From Symbiodinium microadriaticum (lineage: Eukaryota; Sar; Dinophyceae; Suessiales; Symbiodiniaceae): 64,000 bases of DNA. This document shows positions 10,978-21,880 of the stretch, one piece after another. Location of the stretch: contig LSRX01000298.1 in assembly GCA_001939145.1 (NCBI GenBank), forward strand, positions 229,100 to 293,099, in the 5' to 3' direction. Below the pieces are notes generated by a model. It worked only from the letters and a program-made list of their open reading frames with translations, was not told the origin of the DNA and did no database searches. Each line of letters starts with the position of its first letter. Positions within the stretch are counted from its first letter, which is position 1. Made by a program: the position numbers and the translations under genes.

Positions 10978-12039
10978 ATGGCCAAAGAGGAGCCGCACGA
11001 GCCGGCTGTGCCGGGAAATCAGAAGAGCCCGGGCATCTCACCTCGATCTTTCCAGTCGCGACTGGCAGAGTGGAGCGAGCAATGCCTTCGATTTCAAGCC
11101 TCTGGCGAGACGTGGGTGCCCACGAAGCCCTGCTGTCCGGCGAGCCCCTTTCTGGGGTTAGAAGCTTGTCTCTGGCAAGGCTGCAAGAAGCAGGAGCCGA
11201 CGGCATGTGTACAACTCCTCAGCATAGAGGAGTTGCTTGAGTTGTATGACTTCTTCCGCGAGGATCCCTCTGTTGAAGACCATCCGGAGGCCGGCTTCGG
11301 ATCTGAGCCACGGCTCGACGTGCGCCCCTGGATGCGGGACCTCCCTACTGGAGTTTGGGCCGGAGGCTTTCGACTCGAGAACGGCATGTTGAAGCTCTCG
11401 CCATCCTCATGCGGCTCTGCTGCGCAGTGCCACGAGGGCTCCTTCGCTGAGCCCGGCGAGACACACACCCAGGCAGTGGTGGAACCACGACCTAAAAGGC
11501 AACGGGCTGGGCGCTGGAATGTGCAGCCCAGGGACACAGCCACCAAGAAGGGAGGCCGCAGGGGTACGACCAAGGTCAACGAGAAAGCCGAGGCCCAGAA
11601 GGCTAAGAAGTCGAAGCGGAAGAAAGCTCCCCTCTCCGCCGTAAAAGGCGTTTATTTCTGCTGCAGGCACAAGCTCTGGCGTGTGTGCCTGCACAACCCC
11701 TCCAGCCAGAAACAGGTTTCTGGGGGCTATTTCAAGGTCCAGCGGGAAGCCGAGGCCAAGGCCCGAAAACTGGCCAAGGAGTTGGGGCTGCGAACGAAGC
11801 GCAAGCTCATCTCAGCAGCAGCCTCCCACTTTGAACCGCTCGGGACGCAGAAGGGGATCAGATGGGGCCGGGGAGCCTGGCGATCCTGGTTCAGGTTTTC
11901 CGAAAGTAAGAAGAAAATAGAGGCGACGTTCGCCCCCGATGATTTATCAACCACTGGGGTGGAGAAGGCCTGGAAGAAGGCAGTGGCCTGGCGCAAGCAG
12001 CAAGAGAAGCAGCAGCTTAAGCAGGCCAGTAAGCGCTGA
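10978..12039 (+). CDS. AP2-domain protein with two AP2-like units (putative DNA-binding regulator)
   Basis: An intact 353-codon ORF. An in-frame TGA nine codons upstream bounds the start, and this ATG (GCCATGG context) is the only one in that interval. Residues about 165-218 are very Lys/Arg-rich (PKRQR, KKGGRR, KKSKRKK), a likely nuclear-localising and DNA-contacting stretch. Residues 222-275 resemble an AP2/ERF fold: VKGVYF, W and R at the beta-strand positions, GGYF, then an amphipathic EAEAKARKLAKELG helix. Residues 291-345 look like a second, more diverged unit (QKGIRWGRGAWRSWF ... EKAWKKAVAWRKQQE). AP2 proteins are abundant in dinoflagellates, chromerids and apicomplexans, where some are transcription factors; the function here is inferred. 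Residues 1-160 match nothing I recognise. It is the only gene-like island in the left 60 kb and uses more G+C at third positions than its surroundings. Extra exons cannot be excluded. Confidence 0.78.
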   Translation: MAKEEPHEPAVPGNQKSPGISPRSFQSRLAEWSEQCLRFQASGETWVPTKPCCPASPFLGLEACLWQGCKKQEPTACVQLLSIEELLELYDFFREDPSVEDHPEAGFGSEPRLDVRPWMRDLPTGVWAGGFRLENGMLKLSPSSCGSAAQCHEGSFAEPGETHTQAVVEPRPKRQRAGRWNVQPRDTATKKGGRRGTTKVNEKAEAQKAKKSKRKKAPLSAVKGVYFCCRHKLWRVCLHNPSSQKQVSGGYFKVQREAEAKARKLAKELGLRTKRKLISAAASHFEPLGTQKGIRWGRGAWRSWFRFSESKKKIEATFAPDDLSTTGVEKAWKKAVAWRKQQEKQQLKQASKR

Positions 12040-12980
12040 CAGTATGGCTACGTGCGGACGTGCGCGATGCGAGGCGGATGCAACAGAGCTGGCCAAAACG
12101 GTGGGTTTAAGGTGTGGGAAATACGGTTAAACCCTAAACCGTAGCAAGAAGAAGTTATAGCTAGATCTTTCGGTTTTGACTTTGACCGCGGCACCTCGCT
12201 TGAAAAGCCTAGACCGAGAGAGTTTTAACCGTTGACGCTACTATAGACCCTATAAGCCCATATAAACCCTACTAACATGGTCTAAGACACGGTCGAGGTG
12301 GAGAGTTGCTTTGCGACTTGCAAAGAAGGAGACTTGGGTTTTGTTTTTGAGCTCCGGCTTGGGTTTTTGAATACCTTTGCATGAACTTACATACGCAGAG
12401 AGACATGGTCCTTGGAAACCGCACAGTTATACCCGGCCGTCAGTTCCGACATGTGCCCAATCTTAGCTTGCCTCCTACCTGGCTTCCTGTGGAAAGGTAT
12501 TCGGGTTTAGGGTTTAGGGTTTAGATTCACGTGCCGGCAATTCGGTGGACACCTTGTTAAAAGACCCTCTGGAACTGTGGTCATGGTAAGATCTTCAGTA
12601 TCGTCACGTCTATAGCGAACCGCGTCGGGCATGTGTTTACACAGGCGGGCAGACAGGCAGACAGACGGACAGACATGTGTCACGCACACACACACACACA
12701 CAAATTTTAAATGGCTGCAGGTTTTATCGGTCTTTGTGTTTGTATCTGTATGGATGCCTGGAATGTTGCCCAAGGCGGCGCATTTAAACACTCTTAAAGT
12801 ATTGGCAGGAATGTGCATGTACAGGGTTGCATAGTTTGGGGATGGGTATGTGGGTTGCGGGTTCGCTTTGAAGACGAGATTCTCCACCTGACGTCTGGCA
12901 CCTGCAAACCCCAAAGCAAGGCTCCCAAGGTTCCAACATACCTGAACTTGGCACCCTCTGCGCTGCTCAACTCCCGCAAA
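12040..12980. other. Downstream region of the AP2 gene, non-coding
   Basis: Contains TTTAGGG words at 12,505-12,525 and a short GACA/CA microsatellite (12,641-12,702) that opens artificial frames. No terminator or polyadenylation signal can be assigned. Confidence 0.5.
12641..12702. repeat. (CAGA)n-(CA)n microsatellite
   Basis: GGCAGACA/GACAGACG units followed by about nine CA repeats. Confidence 0.9.
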
Positions 12981-13072
12981 CCCTAGGGCTCCAGTTACCT
13001 AAATAGTGGGTTACTAACCATATATTATGTACCCCAGTAACCTACTATTTTTAGGTAACTGGAGCCCTAGGG
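12981..13072. mobile_element. Foldback element, family 'CTCCAGTTACC', copy 1
   Basis: Left arm 12981-13015 and right arm 13036-13072 are near-perfect inverted repeats starting CCCTAGGGCTCCAGTTACC and ending with its complement. The loop is only about 20 bp (AACCATATATTATGTACCCC). AAA occurs immediately outside both ends (12978-12980 and 13073-13075), a possible 3-bp target duplication, though weak evidence alone. It is non-coding, so a MITE-like non-autonomous element. The second copy at 55.7 kb lies in the opposite orientation and carries an internal telomeric insertion. Confidence 0.85.
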
Positions 13073-13187
13073 AAAGGCATCCTAAACCCCAAAGCAGGTC
13101 TTTGACTGGGGAGACGACGATCCGAAACCACAGCGGAAGTCGCGGTCGCCCCAACGCAACCACCTCGGCTTGGGGCGAGAAGGTATC

Positions 13188-13430
13188 TTCGGAGGTCAGG
13201 CAGTTTTGTCGTTGTGTGGCGCTGGATTGTTTGAGTTTTTTGATTTTGACAAAGCACAGCTGCTCAGATTCCAAAAGGTTTAGTCGTTGCGCTGCTGTGA
13301 GTTATTTGGTGTTGTTCAAGACAAACCTGTTCGGATGTCAGAGGATCTGGTTGGTGCGTCGCTTTGCTCTGTTTAGTACGTTAGCAGAAGAAAGCTGTTC
13401 AGATGCCAGAAGGTTTCTTGTTCAGGTTCA
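13188..13430. repeat. Diverged minisatellite of 67-68-bp units
   Basis: Corresponding words TGCTCAGATTCC, TGTTCGGATGTC and TGTTCAGATGCC start at 13261, 13328 and 13396, giving spacings of 67 and 68 bp. Each is followed by a GTCGTTGCGCTGCTG-like stretch. Because the period is not a multiple of three, the 149-codon frame across it (13,027-13,476) is probably not a protein. Confidence 0.75.
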
Positions 13431-14263
13431 AGTCAAGGTTTGCCGAGTAGCTTTCATGCGGGTGTTGCTGCCGTGAGTTTCGATGGCTGCACGGTATCCT
13501 CTCAGCTAAATCTCAAACCATTGTGGGTGACATTGAATGCCTTGTGTCTAGGTAGCTTCGCAAGATCGTAGTGATGAAGTTGTCTACAGGATTCGTCTCG
13601 GGTTGTGGAGGGTGCTGCACAAAAGGTCCCCACACATTCCTGCTTCTTACTGTTTGTTCCGTGTTCTGGCATTATCTATCAACTGCAATCGAGCATTAAA
13701 GGTACGTTGCCGTAATGACGAAGCCTTGTTTGGCTGCTTTGAAGAGACTCATAGCTGACCCTCTGTTCAGGGTGCCGACTAATGCCGACTACTTTCCCGG
13801 AGTTTGCGGAGCTTTTGCAGAAATCCATTAACAGTTGGAGCGCGACACTCAAACTGCTTCCAGCTCTTGCATGCCTGTATGTACATGTGTTCTCATCGTT
13901 CCCGAAACTGTCCGTCAAACCCTTCCCGCGCGTGATACTGGCGATGTTCCCGCAGGGACTCGTCGCCTTTTGCTCAGTTCAGAGTTTCGGGTCTTGCCTG
14001 TGCGTATTGGGAGTTTCAGAACCTAAGGGGCCCCTGATACAGAACCCTAACTCGCTGAAGCCTGACAAGAAGAGTTAAGAAGAGCACCTCCACGTGGATA
14101 AACCCCTAAAGCCCAAACCCAAACCGTAAATGCCCTAAGACCTCAACCCTGAGCCCGAAATCCTAAACTCGAACCCTGTCCTGCGACCCGAAACCAATCC
14201 TGGCTGTGAAGACGGGGACGCTTTAATCTGCGAAGGCAAGCATACATCCTAAATCCTAACCCT
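13431..14263. other. Non-coding, no gene recognised
   Basis: Opposite-strand ORFs of 60-98 codons overlap at 13,679-14,078 with no motifs. CCCTAAA-like words occur at 14,100-14,170. Confidence 0.5.
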
Positions 14264-14388
14264 ATAGTATTGGTATTATGATTATTAGTATTGCTATTAT
14301 TGTTAGTCGTAGTAGTATGAGAATTAGTATCAGTTTCTCAGAATTAGTATTGAAATTAAAGTGAATATCAGTATTCGCAATAGCATGT
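14264..14388. repeat. Imperfect ATT/AGTATT tract
   Basis: TAGTATTGG, TTATTATTG and GAATTAGTATT words, a decayed trinucleotide repeat. Confidence 0.7.
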
Positions 14389-14400
14389 GGAATCCTAACT

Positions 14401-14803
14401 CCCAAATCCCCTCCCCCTCCCCCCTCTCCCTCCCCAAACCCTAAACCCTAAACCCTGAAGCCCTAAAACCCTAAAACCCGAGCCCCAAACCCAAACCCTA
14501 AACCCTAAAGCCCTAAAGCCCTAAAACCATAAACCCTAAAACCCCAAACCCACCTCCCACCCACCCCTGGGTCTCTGAGATCTTGGGCTCTCGAAACCTC
14601 TGCTGCGAGGCGTCAGCTTCAAGACCGAGCAGGCAGGTTTGGGCTTGAGGGATTTAGAGATTTAGGGATTTAGGGACTTAGAGATTTAGACTTTAGGGTT
14701 TAGGGTTTAGGGTTTTTAGAGATTTAGAGATTTAGAGTTTAGGTTTATAGGCTTTTTGGATTTACAGTTTAGGGTTTAGGGATTTAGAGATTTAGGGATT
14801 CGC
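14401..14803. repeat. Inverted pair of telomere-type arrays (C-rich 14,435-14,560; G-rich 14,636-14,803)
   Basis: A polypyrimidine run (14,401-14,436) leads into CCCTAAA/CCCTAAAA/CCCTAAAG units. After about 75 bp of unique sequence come TTTAGGG units mixed with TTTAGAGA. The C-then-G order recurs at 7.3, 17.5-18.1 and 27.5-28.0 kb. Confidence 0.85.
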
Positions 14804-14869
14804 CAGCGCAGTTGGCGCCCAATCAATTCCGCTTTGAAGCTCTGTCAAGCAATTTCTGTTCCTATGGGG

Positions 14870-15275
14870 TCATTCATCCCTAATGGCAAAAGAAGTGCCC
14901 TAATTGCAAGTCATCCCTAATGGCAAAAGAAATCCCCCTAGTTGCAAAACGGCTTCTGTTCCTGTGGGCCTTCTTGCAGAAGCGATCGCCTTGGGGTCGC
15001 CCCTAGTGGCCCTAATGGCAAAGGAAGTCCCCTATATAATTGCAAATCATCCCTAATGGCAAAAGAAATCCCCCTAATTGCAGAACGGTTTCTGTTCTTG
15101 TGGGGCCACCTTCTTGCAGAAACGGCCGCCATAATTGCTAAATTGCTTTAATTGCAAGAATATTGGCCTAAAGATTTCACTCTTGTGGGGCCAGCCGTTC
15201 TTGCAGAAGCGGCCGCCATAATTGCTAAATTGCCTTAATTGCAAGAATATTGGCCTAAAGATTTCACAGATTTGA
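14870..15275. repeat. Local repeat array (CATCCCTAATGGCAAAAG units and an 85-87-bp tandem pair)
   Basis: The word CCCTAATGGCAAA followed by GAA(A/G)T and CCCTAATTGCA recurs several times between 14,878 and 15,082. From about 15,095 a longer unit of 85-87 bp is present twice (TCTTGTGGGGCCA..., GCGGCCGCCATAATTGC..., AAGAATATTGGCC...). ORFs of 64-69 codons on both strands here are repeat-borne. Nothing indicates a protein. Confidence 0.85.
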
Positions 15276-15413
15276 TGGATTTAATGGGCTTGTGTTTGTG
15301 TATTTATTTAAAATCGAAATGAAAGTTTACTGTTGTCGTTTCCGTGAATCCTGCCTTCTTTCTGCTCGTCAAACAACAACCTGCGCTGGCGCACTTAGGC
15401 GCAAGCCTTCTAA

Positions 15414-15893
15414 AATCTAGGATTAGGGATTTAAACATTTAGAGTTTAGGGATTTAGGGATTCAGAGTTTGGGGCTTAGGGTTTAGGGATTGAGAGATTT
15501 AGAGTTTAGGGTTTGGGCTTGAGGGTTTTAGGGGTTAAGGTTTAGGGATTTAGAGATTTAGAGTTTAGAGTTTCGGGTTTTTTGGTTTAGGGATTTAGAG
15601 ATTTAGGGATATAGGGTTTAGGCTTTGGGGCCTATAGGGTTCAGGGATTTAGTGTTTATAGGGTTTAGGTATTAGGGGTTTAGGGATTTAGAGATTTAGG
15701 GATTTAGAGATGTAGAAATTTAGAGTTTAGGGTTTAGGGATTTGGAGATTGAGATTTAGGGTTAAGGGTTCAAGGATGTAGAGTTTCGGGGTGATCGGGG
15801 CTCAGAGAATGGGGCCCTGAGTTAAGGGTAAAGGGTTTATCGTGAAGGCCCCCTAAACCCTAAACCCTAAACCTTAGGGGTTTAGGGGCAGCA
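15414..15893. repeat. Long degenerate TTTAGGG/TTTAGAGA array with short C-rich end
   Basis: About 400 bp of TTTAGGGA, TTTAGAGA and TTTAGAG variants forming a 7-8-bp irregular array, then CCCTAAA units at 15,846-15,875 and AGGGGTTTAGGGG. The TTTAGAGA variant is shared with 14,640-14,790. Confidence 0.85.
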
Positions 15894-17339
15894 GCTTCCA
15901 GAGTCTCCGTAGTCAGCAGGTGCACAGACGGGACTATTTGGCATCAACAAAACCAAGGATTTGTATGCTGGGCTCTTGCCGGATGGAAGACAACGGTCTC
16001 AGAATGCTGTTCTGTTAGCCCCTGAACCGTCAGCACGATATCCTGACATCTGCGGTAGTAGGGCTTTGGGTTCCCCGATGCTTTGATTGACCCCTCCACC
16101 ATCCGTTTGATCCTGTTTTCTGGTGCCGGTGCCTATGCTTGCGTTCTTAACCTAAACCCTAAACCCTAAACCGTTAAGCTTAAGGTTTAGAGTATAATGT
16201 GGGACCTCTTCAGGACAGAAGTCCCCGCTCTGTGCAGCGACCGGCGCCCTCCTGAGCATGTTCCTCATGTTGTGCGTGAGGTTTTTGTTGCTGCTGGGGT
16301 TCCTGCCTAGACATGTCTTTGTTGCTTTGGGCTCGCGGTTTAGAAGCCTCTCTTGTGCAAACGTTCTGGTGGTTCTTGAGTAACCATCGTGGATCCCACA
16401 CGCATCCAGTGACTCAGTGTTCAAGGGACGTCGTTTTTGGCTGTTCCTGATTTAGCTGCTAAACCTATACTTCCACACCCGATCATCAACGGAAGCCTCG
16501 GAAGGAATCAACGTTTGTGTTTTGGCTTTGCTTGTGTAGCATTCGCTCCGCCAAGTGCGAAGCTCAAAGCCCCAAAGCCCCAAGGCCCTGCTCCCTGGAG
16601 CCACCCTACATCCTAAATCACTGTAACTTAAGCCTCTTTTGTGTGTTTGGTTTCGGCTGAAAGCTCTGAACACGAAGGTCTTGGCTGCATGCCCTTCGGG
16701 TGTTTGGTTGTTCTTGTTGCATTTAGGGGCTTAGGGTTTTTTTTTGGGCTTCGGTGGTTTAGGCTACTTAGGGGATACGGGCTGGGCCATACAGGTTTGG
16801 AAAAGCGTGGGATCTTGTAGGGTTTTGGGTTGTTGTGGCATTTGAGCCCCGAGCGCTGATGTAATTCCAAATCCAGAAGCCGCCCGAGACTTCGGATTTT
16901 TTGGGGGCGCCCTTCCAACCACTAACTAACTAACCAAACTAAAGTCCCAATTAGGCCAAGCCGACTTCCCTAAACCCCACGCCCTGAATCTTCAAGGGTT
17001 GATCTAGTTTAAAGAGCCCCCATAAGATGCCAAATCTAAGTCAACCCCAATCCCAACACATCAGCAAGGCCCTGAAGCCTGAGCAGCGCCAGGTCGGTAA
17101 CATGGTCATTGGTAGTGACCTACCCGCCCCCAAGAGGGTTTCGTAAGGCTTGTTCGGGGGCCTGCCAAAAAAAGCTGCAGATGCCTACTTAAGCCGTAGA
17201 TACCCGAAACGCCTGCTCCCTGAAACCTGTGAGCCCTAAAGCGATTGAGAAGGCGACCGGCTACATACGTCAGATGCCTCCAGAGCCGTCGTCCTAGCTC
17301 TGAGATTACAGCCTGCGGGGAACATGTTTTTGCCTATTT
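15894..17339. other. Non-coding, no gene recognised
   Basis: Minus-strand ORFs of 63-96 codons at 16,152-16,918 show no domain. A few CCCTAAA words occur near 16,150. A T8G4 run at 16,737-16,748 resembles the core of the GGCCT element family but has no ends. Confidence 0.5.
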
Positions 17340-18080
17340 GGATAACCCTAAACCCCTAAACCCTAAACCGTTTTGTTTTTGTGGGAACTTGGAGGGGCTA
17401 GGGGGATCAGGCTTACTTCTAGAGGGTTTAGGGTCTGCAGGTCTGCATGTCTGTTTTTTGGTTCCCTTTGGAGTTCTGGGGAGGCCCTAAACCCCTAAAC
17501 CCCTAAAACCCCTAAGCCCCTAAACCCCTAAACCCCTAAAACCCCTAAACCCCTAAACCCCTAAACCCTAAACCCTAAATCCCTAAACCCTAAACTTGAG
17601 GTCCTAAGCCCTAAACCCTAAACTTGAGGCCTAAATAAACCTTAACTTTGACGCCCCAAGCCCTAAACCCCTAAAGGAGGCCCCAGGCCCTAAACCCTAA
17701 ACCACAAAATCCCAAAAAACCCATAGATATACATATACATTATATAAACATTATATATATATATATATATATATATNGGGTTTTTAGGGCTTTAGGGGTT
17801 TTGGGTTTTTAGGGTTTTAGGGCTTTAGGGTTTTTAGGGTTTAGGGGTTTAGGGTTTTAGGGCTTAGGGTTTTAGGGTTTAGGGTTTTAGGGTTTAGGGG
17901 TTTAGGGGTTTTAGGGGTTTTAGGGGTTTAGGGATTTAGGGTTTTTTAGGGTTTAGGGTTTAGGGTTTTAGGGGTTTAGGGTTTTATAGGGGTTTAGGGT
18001 TTAGGGTTTTTTAAGAGTTTAGGGGTTAGGGTTTAGGGTTTAGGGTTTAGGGTTTTTAGGGCTTAGGGATAGGGTTTAGG
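17340..18080. repeat. Largest inverted telomere-type array, with (AT)n centre and an N
   Basis: CCCTAAA and CCCCTAAA units run to about 17,718 (densest from 17,484). An AT microsatellite follows (17,725-17,776), then one N (17,777), then TTTAGGG/TTTTAGGG/TTTAGGGG units to 18,080. The arms are complementary in type and could form a very long hairpin. C-then-G is opposite to the order produced by end-to-end telomere fusion. The N exactly at the axis means the assembly may have joined two unrelated contig ends here. Confidence 0.9.
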
Positions 18081-18850
18081 GATAGGATTCGAGTTCGATT
18101 CGAGTTGGCCCTCCGTCTCTGGAACAACATATATAGTCAACTCTCAACCCGACATATCCTAAGCCTTACACCACGCCAGAGCTGTCAGGCTTGGTGTTCA
18201 GGGGCTAACAGCCGAGAGAGTTTCGCTTCAACCCTAAGCCGTTAGGGTTTAGGGCCTAGTTTAGGGTTTAGGGCTGTTATAGTTTCTTGTGGTATGTTCC
18301 AACAGTTTATTCGCCCAACCTGCAGAGGGCTTTGCGCAGCCTCCGCGTAATGAGAAGCCTCAGTCTCCACTCACAGAGATGCCTCAGAAGACCAGCTGAG
18401 TGGGGTTTTGTGGTTTTATAGGGTTTTTGGTGGCTTTATAGGGTTTTTGGGGTTCAGGGACCCAGACTGACAACATCGCTGAGAAAGGCTTTCATAACCC
18501 ATGAAGGCTCCTTGGAGACCTTGATACGATACCTGTCAGACTGCATTATGCTTTGCAAAAGATCATGCAAGTCATGTCTACCTTGACTGCAGAGCCAAAA
18601 GCCCTAACTGCTCTAAACTTTTGCATCTCAGCAAGAAGCCATCTGCCATTCAAAGAATAGAGTTTAAATCTACCATTCAAAGAATAGGGTTCAGGGTTTA
18701 GGGTTTGGGGAATATTCCTTCAGGACACAACCCTGCCCCACCAGAGCGCTGCCAAAGCAACTGACACCGACAAATGCAAGACCTGTGCACTCCCAGCTGA
18801 GGGCCCATGATGTATATGGCCCAGATGGTCGGCGGTTGGATTCAGATAAA
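18081..18850. other. Non-coding boundary region
   Basis: TTTAGGG words at 18,240-18,270. Short direct duplications: GGTTTTTGG with TTTATAGGG at 18,415-18,455, and CCATTCAAAGAATAG at about 18,648 and 18,674. Base composition shifts sharply to AT after about 18,850. Confidence 0.5.
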
Positions 18851-21800
18851 CTCGCATCATACAGATGAAAAAGATACTTACTCGAATTGTTCCATTGAAT
18901 ATATAGAAAATATAGATAATCTTAATTCTCGCAAATATATCATTTACAGACTTACGAGCCTATGGATCTAAATCTCTATTCTTTCTCGGGATATTCCGAT
19001 ATCTATATATACGTTTGTTTATTCACTTAGAATATCATATTCTCCTTATTTTTATATATAGATAATATATCATCATATCTTTTTTAATAAATAGGTTAAA
19101 ACTACTATAAGCCTAAAATTTGATTTAAATTGATTTAGATATGGATTAATTAAAAAAATTCTCATAATTGGTTATATATATTTTTGAATATGAAAATATC
19201 TCCCTAAACCCTCTTCTCTTAATATGTAAGTTGGTAGATATTTCTAATTAATTATAATAAAGATTTCGATTCTTTATTTTTTATTCAAAATTCTCAAATT
19301 ATTATTAGTTCTTCTTTCTATATTTATGAAATATATTTTTTATATCTCTCGAATAATTATATAGGATATTGTCTAATTATAAAGAGATTCGAAATATATG
19401 ATATATTTCAATATAATTTCTTATTTTTCTTTATTATAATAAATATAAATATTTAGGATATCGAGGTGTTATATTTGTTAGATATATTGGATAGGCACGT
19501 AATTGATTAATTAAAATTCTTTAATTTTATATGATATATTTCTTATAGATATATTTTTTTTGAAAGAATTTAAGATTTTATATATTTCTATAAAATTAAT
19601 ATAAGAAAGATTTGAGATAAATCGATTATTATTCGTCGTAATTTAAATGAATCTATTATTGGAAGATTCGATATAAGCGTATATATAGATTATATCTATT
19701 TTCGCGAGATTGCAAAAATATTTTTTTTATTAATAAATCTAATTTATCTCGATTATAAAAAATAGAAATTTTCTTTAATATATTATATTCTTTTTTATTC
19801 CTCGATTATTTTAAAAGATGAAAAGATATTCTTATATCTATGATTAGTATTATGATTTATATTGATATTAATAATTATCTTGATCTTTTATTTTAACTAT
19901 ATCTTTGATATAAGATTATGACTCGAAATATAATAAAAATTGATTTTAGAAATTAAGAATATTTATGAAAATTTAGATATCTAAAATATTGAATATTTAT
20001 TAATTAAAGAATTGTGATTTTATTATATAGCTTAAGATTTAATAATGATTATATATAAAAATATAATTCATTTGTAGGTGTTCGTAGACTATAATAAGAT
20101 TAGCTATTCAGATTTTGAGGTCCGGGATCCCAAACTCATATTAATATATTTTTCATCATGAATTTATATATACTTCATTCCAATTTTCTATAATATTAAT
20201 ACGAATTTCCAATTAAAGATATAGACAGAAATATCAATATGAAATATAAAAAGAAAAGATCCCTATAAACATGATGTGGCATGCTTTCATTATATGTCAT
20301 TCTTATTTTATGGATATAATTAATTCGGGCTTTTTTCTTTTTTATATTATATCATCTTGAATTCCTTTAAATTTGAGTCGATCTTAAGATTTTCCCTTTC
20401 CCACTACTTAATTATCATCAAATTTACGGATCTCCTCATATTTATCATTGAATATAAAATAGGAAAAATTATAAAAGAGAAATAGATTCAATAAGATGAA
20501 ATATAATTCCCAAGAAATGAATAATCATAAATAAAAAGAAAATAATATACTCTAATCCTAAATCTTAGACTAATATTTTTTTCTTATAAATCCTTCCAAA
20601 ATTATTTGATCTATTGAAAATTAAAGACGATTTTTTATCATATTCTAAACTATTTTCTGAATAATTTAAAAATTTCCTAATTCCTAAATTTTAAGAGTAC
20701 GTCCGTGAAAGACAATTTTTTTTTTAATATAGATATATTTGACTCTAGATTATATAATTATTTTTTCTTCAAGCTATTATATTTAAGCATTCGTCAAAAT
20801 TTCTTAATCATGATCAGACCATAAATAATTTGGGGGAGGTCTTATTATTCCTTAAAGATTTCGTTATATATTTCTATAAGATATCGCTTTGCTCTTCTGA
20901 AAATAAAAAGATCATCAGATTCATTAATCTCATTCGTAGCTTGTCCTGCCCTTTATTACCCTTTACCTACCCTACACTACCCTTCAACCATCGGAAGAAA
21001 CAACGAGTCACGAAACGAACTAATGGGGCTCAATTAGGATATCGACTAGGTATCGGTTACCTAGTCCTATATTCTAAAGAAAATTATAATATACGTTCCA
21101 CGACAACAATAACATATCATAATAGATAATCTTTGTTTATCGTATCATTTTTAGGGTTTTTTTTAATATTTCAAAAACATTAACAAAATCAATATTCCAC
21201 GGCGATCCTAATCTTAACTTCAATTATAGAAATTTTAACGAATATTTAATTCAATCTTAATCTAAAAATTTCCATTCTATTTACTTCTTTCTTCTCAATT
21301 AAAAATATAATAATGAAAGGAAATAATATATCCGTACTTATTAAGAAAATCAAATTCGCTTCCTCCATATATTTATTCTTCATTAAAAATTTAACGAAAT
21401 AATTAATATATCATCGCCCTTTATTAAATATATTGTATTTCAATTCTTTCGATCATAATATTCGTATATTCAGACTTTTAATTATAATATAATAAAAAAA
21501 GTCTCTTTATCTAGATAAAAATATATTATAGATTAACTATAGAGAAAAGAAAATCATTTTGTAATATCCTATTTTTTCAGAATTTTGAAAATCGATTTCT
21601 AATAGCCTTGAAATCTTAAACGAAGAAATTCTTAAAATAAGATTAACAGAAATATTGTCATAGCCAGAGATCAAGAGTTGCCATTAATATATATTTATCT
21701 TTTTGAATATATCGAAAATCAAATAAAGAGTAGCTCCTAGAATATTACCAGAGATATTATATCTAATATATATATATATAATATATATATACATACATCA

Positions 21801-21880
21801 AACTCAATATCTATTTCGAATACTCAAGAATAGTAATATTTTCTGATGAAACTTATCAAAATCTGTGATATAGTTTCGCC
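18851..21880. other. AT-rich island of about 3 kb, no recognisable gene
   Basis: Composition changes abruptly on both sides: the inside is dominated by A and T (long ATATAT, TTAATTAA and AATATT words), with almost none of the CCCTAAA repeats that pervade the flanks. The longest plus-strand ORF (20,830-21,129, 99 codons) shows no domain. I looked for rRNA, tRNA and cox/cob-like signatures and found none. The only GC-richer stretch, about 20,935-21,070, is inside that ORF. Possible explanations are an organelle- or foreign-derived insertion that has decayed, a centromere-like AT-rich region, or an assembly chimera; the sequence alone does not decide. Confidence 0.7.

Noticed and set aside
17340-18080. 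Head-to-head telomere fusion
   Set aside because: The order is C-rich then G-rich, opposite to a fusion of chromosome ends, and an N lies at the axis.
18085-18115. GAGTTCGATTCGAG as a tRNA T-arm
   Set aside because: No acceptor stem or anticodon arm can be folded around it.
20830-21129. 99-codon ORF in the AT-rich island
   Set aside because: No recognisable domain; its Pro/Lys-rich middle resembles no organelle protein I know. A search would be needed before calling it a gene.
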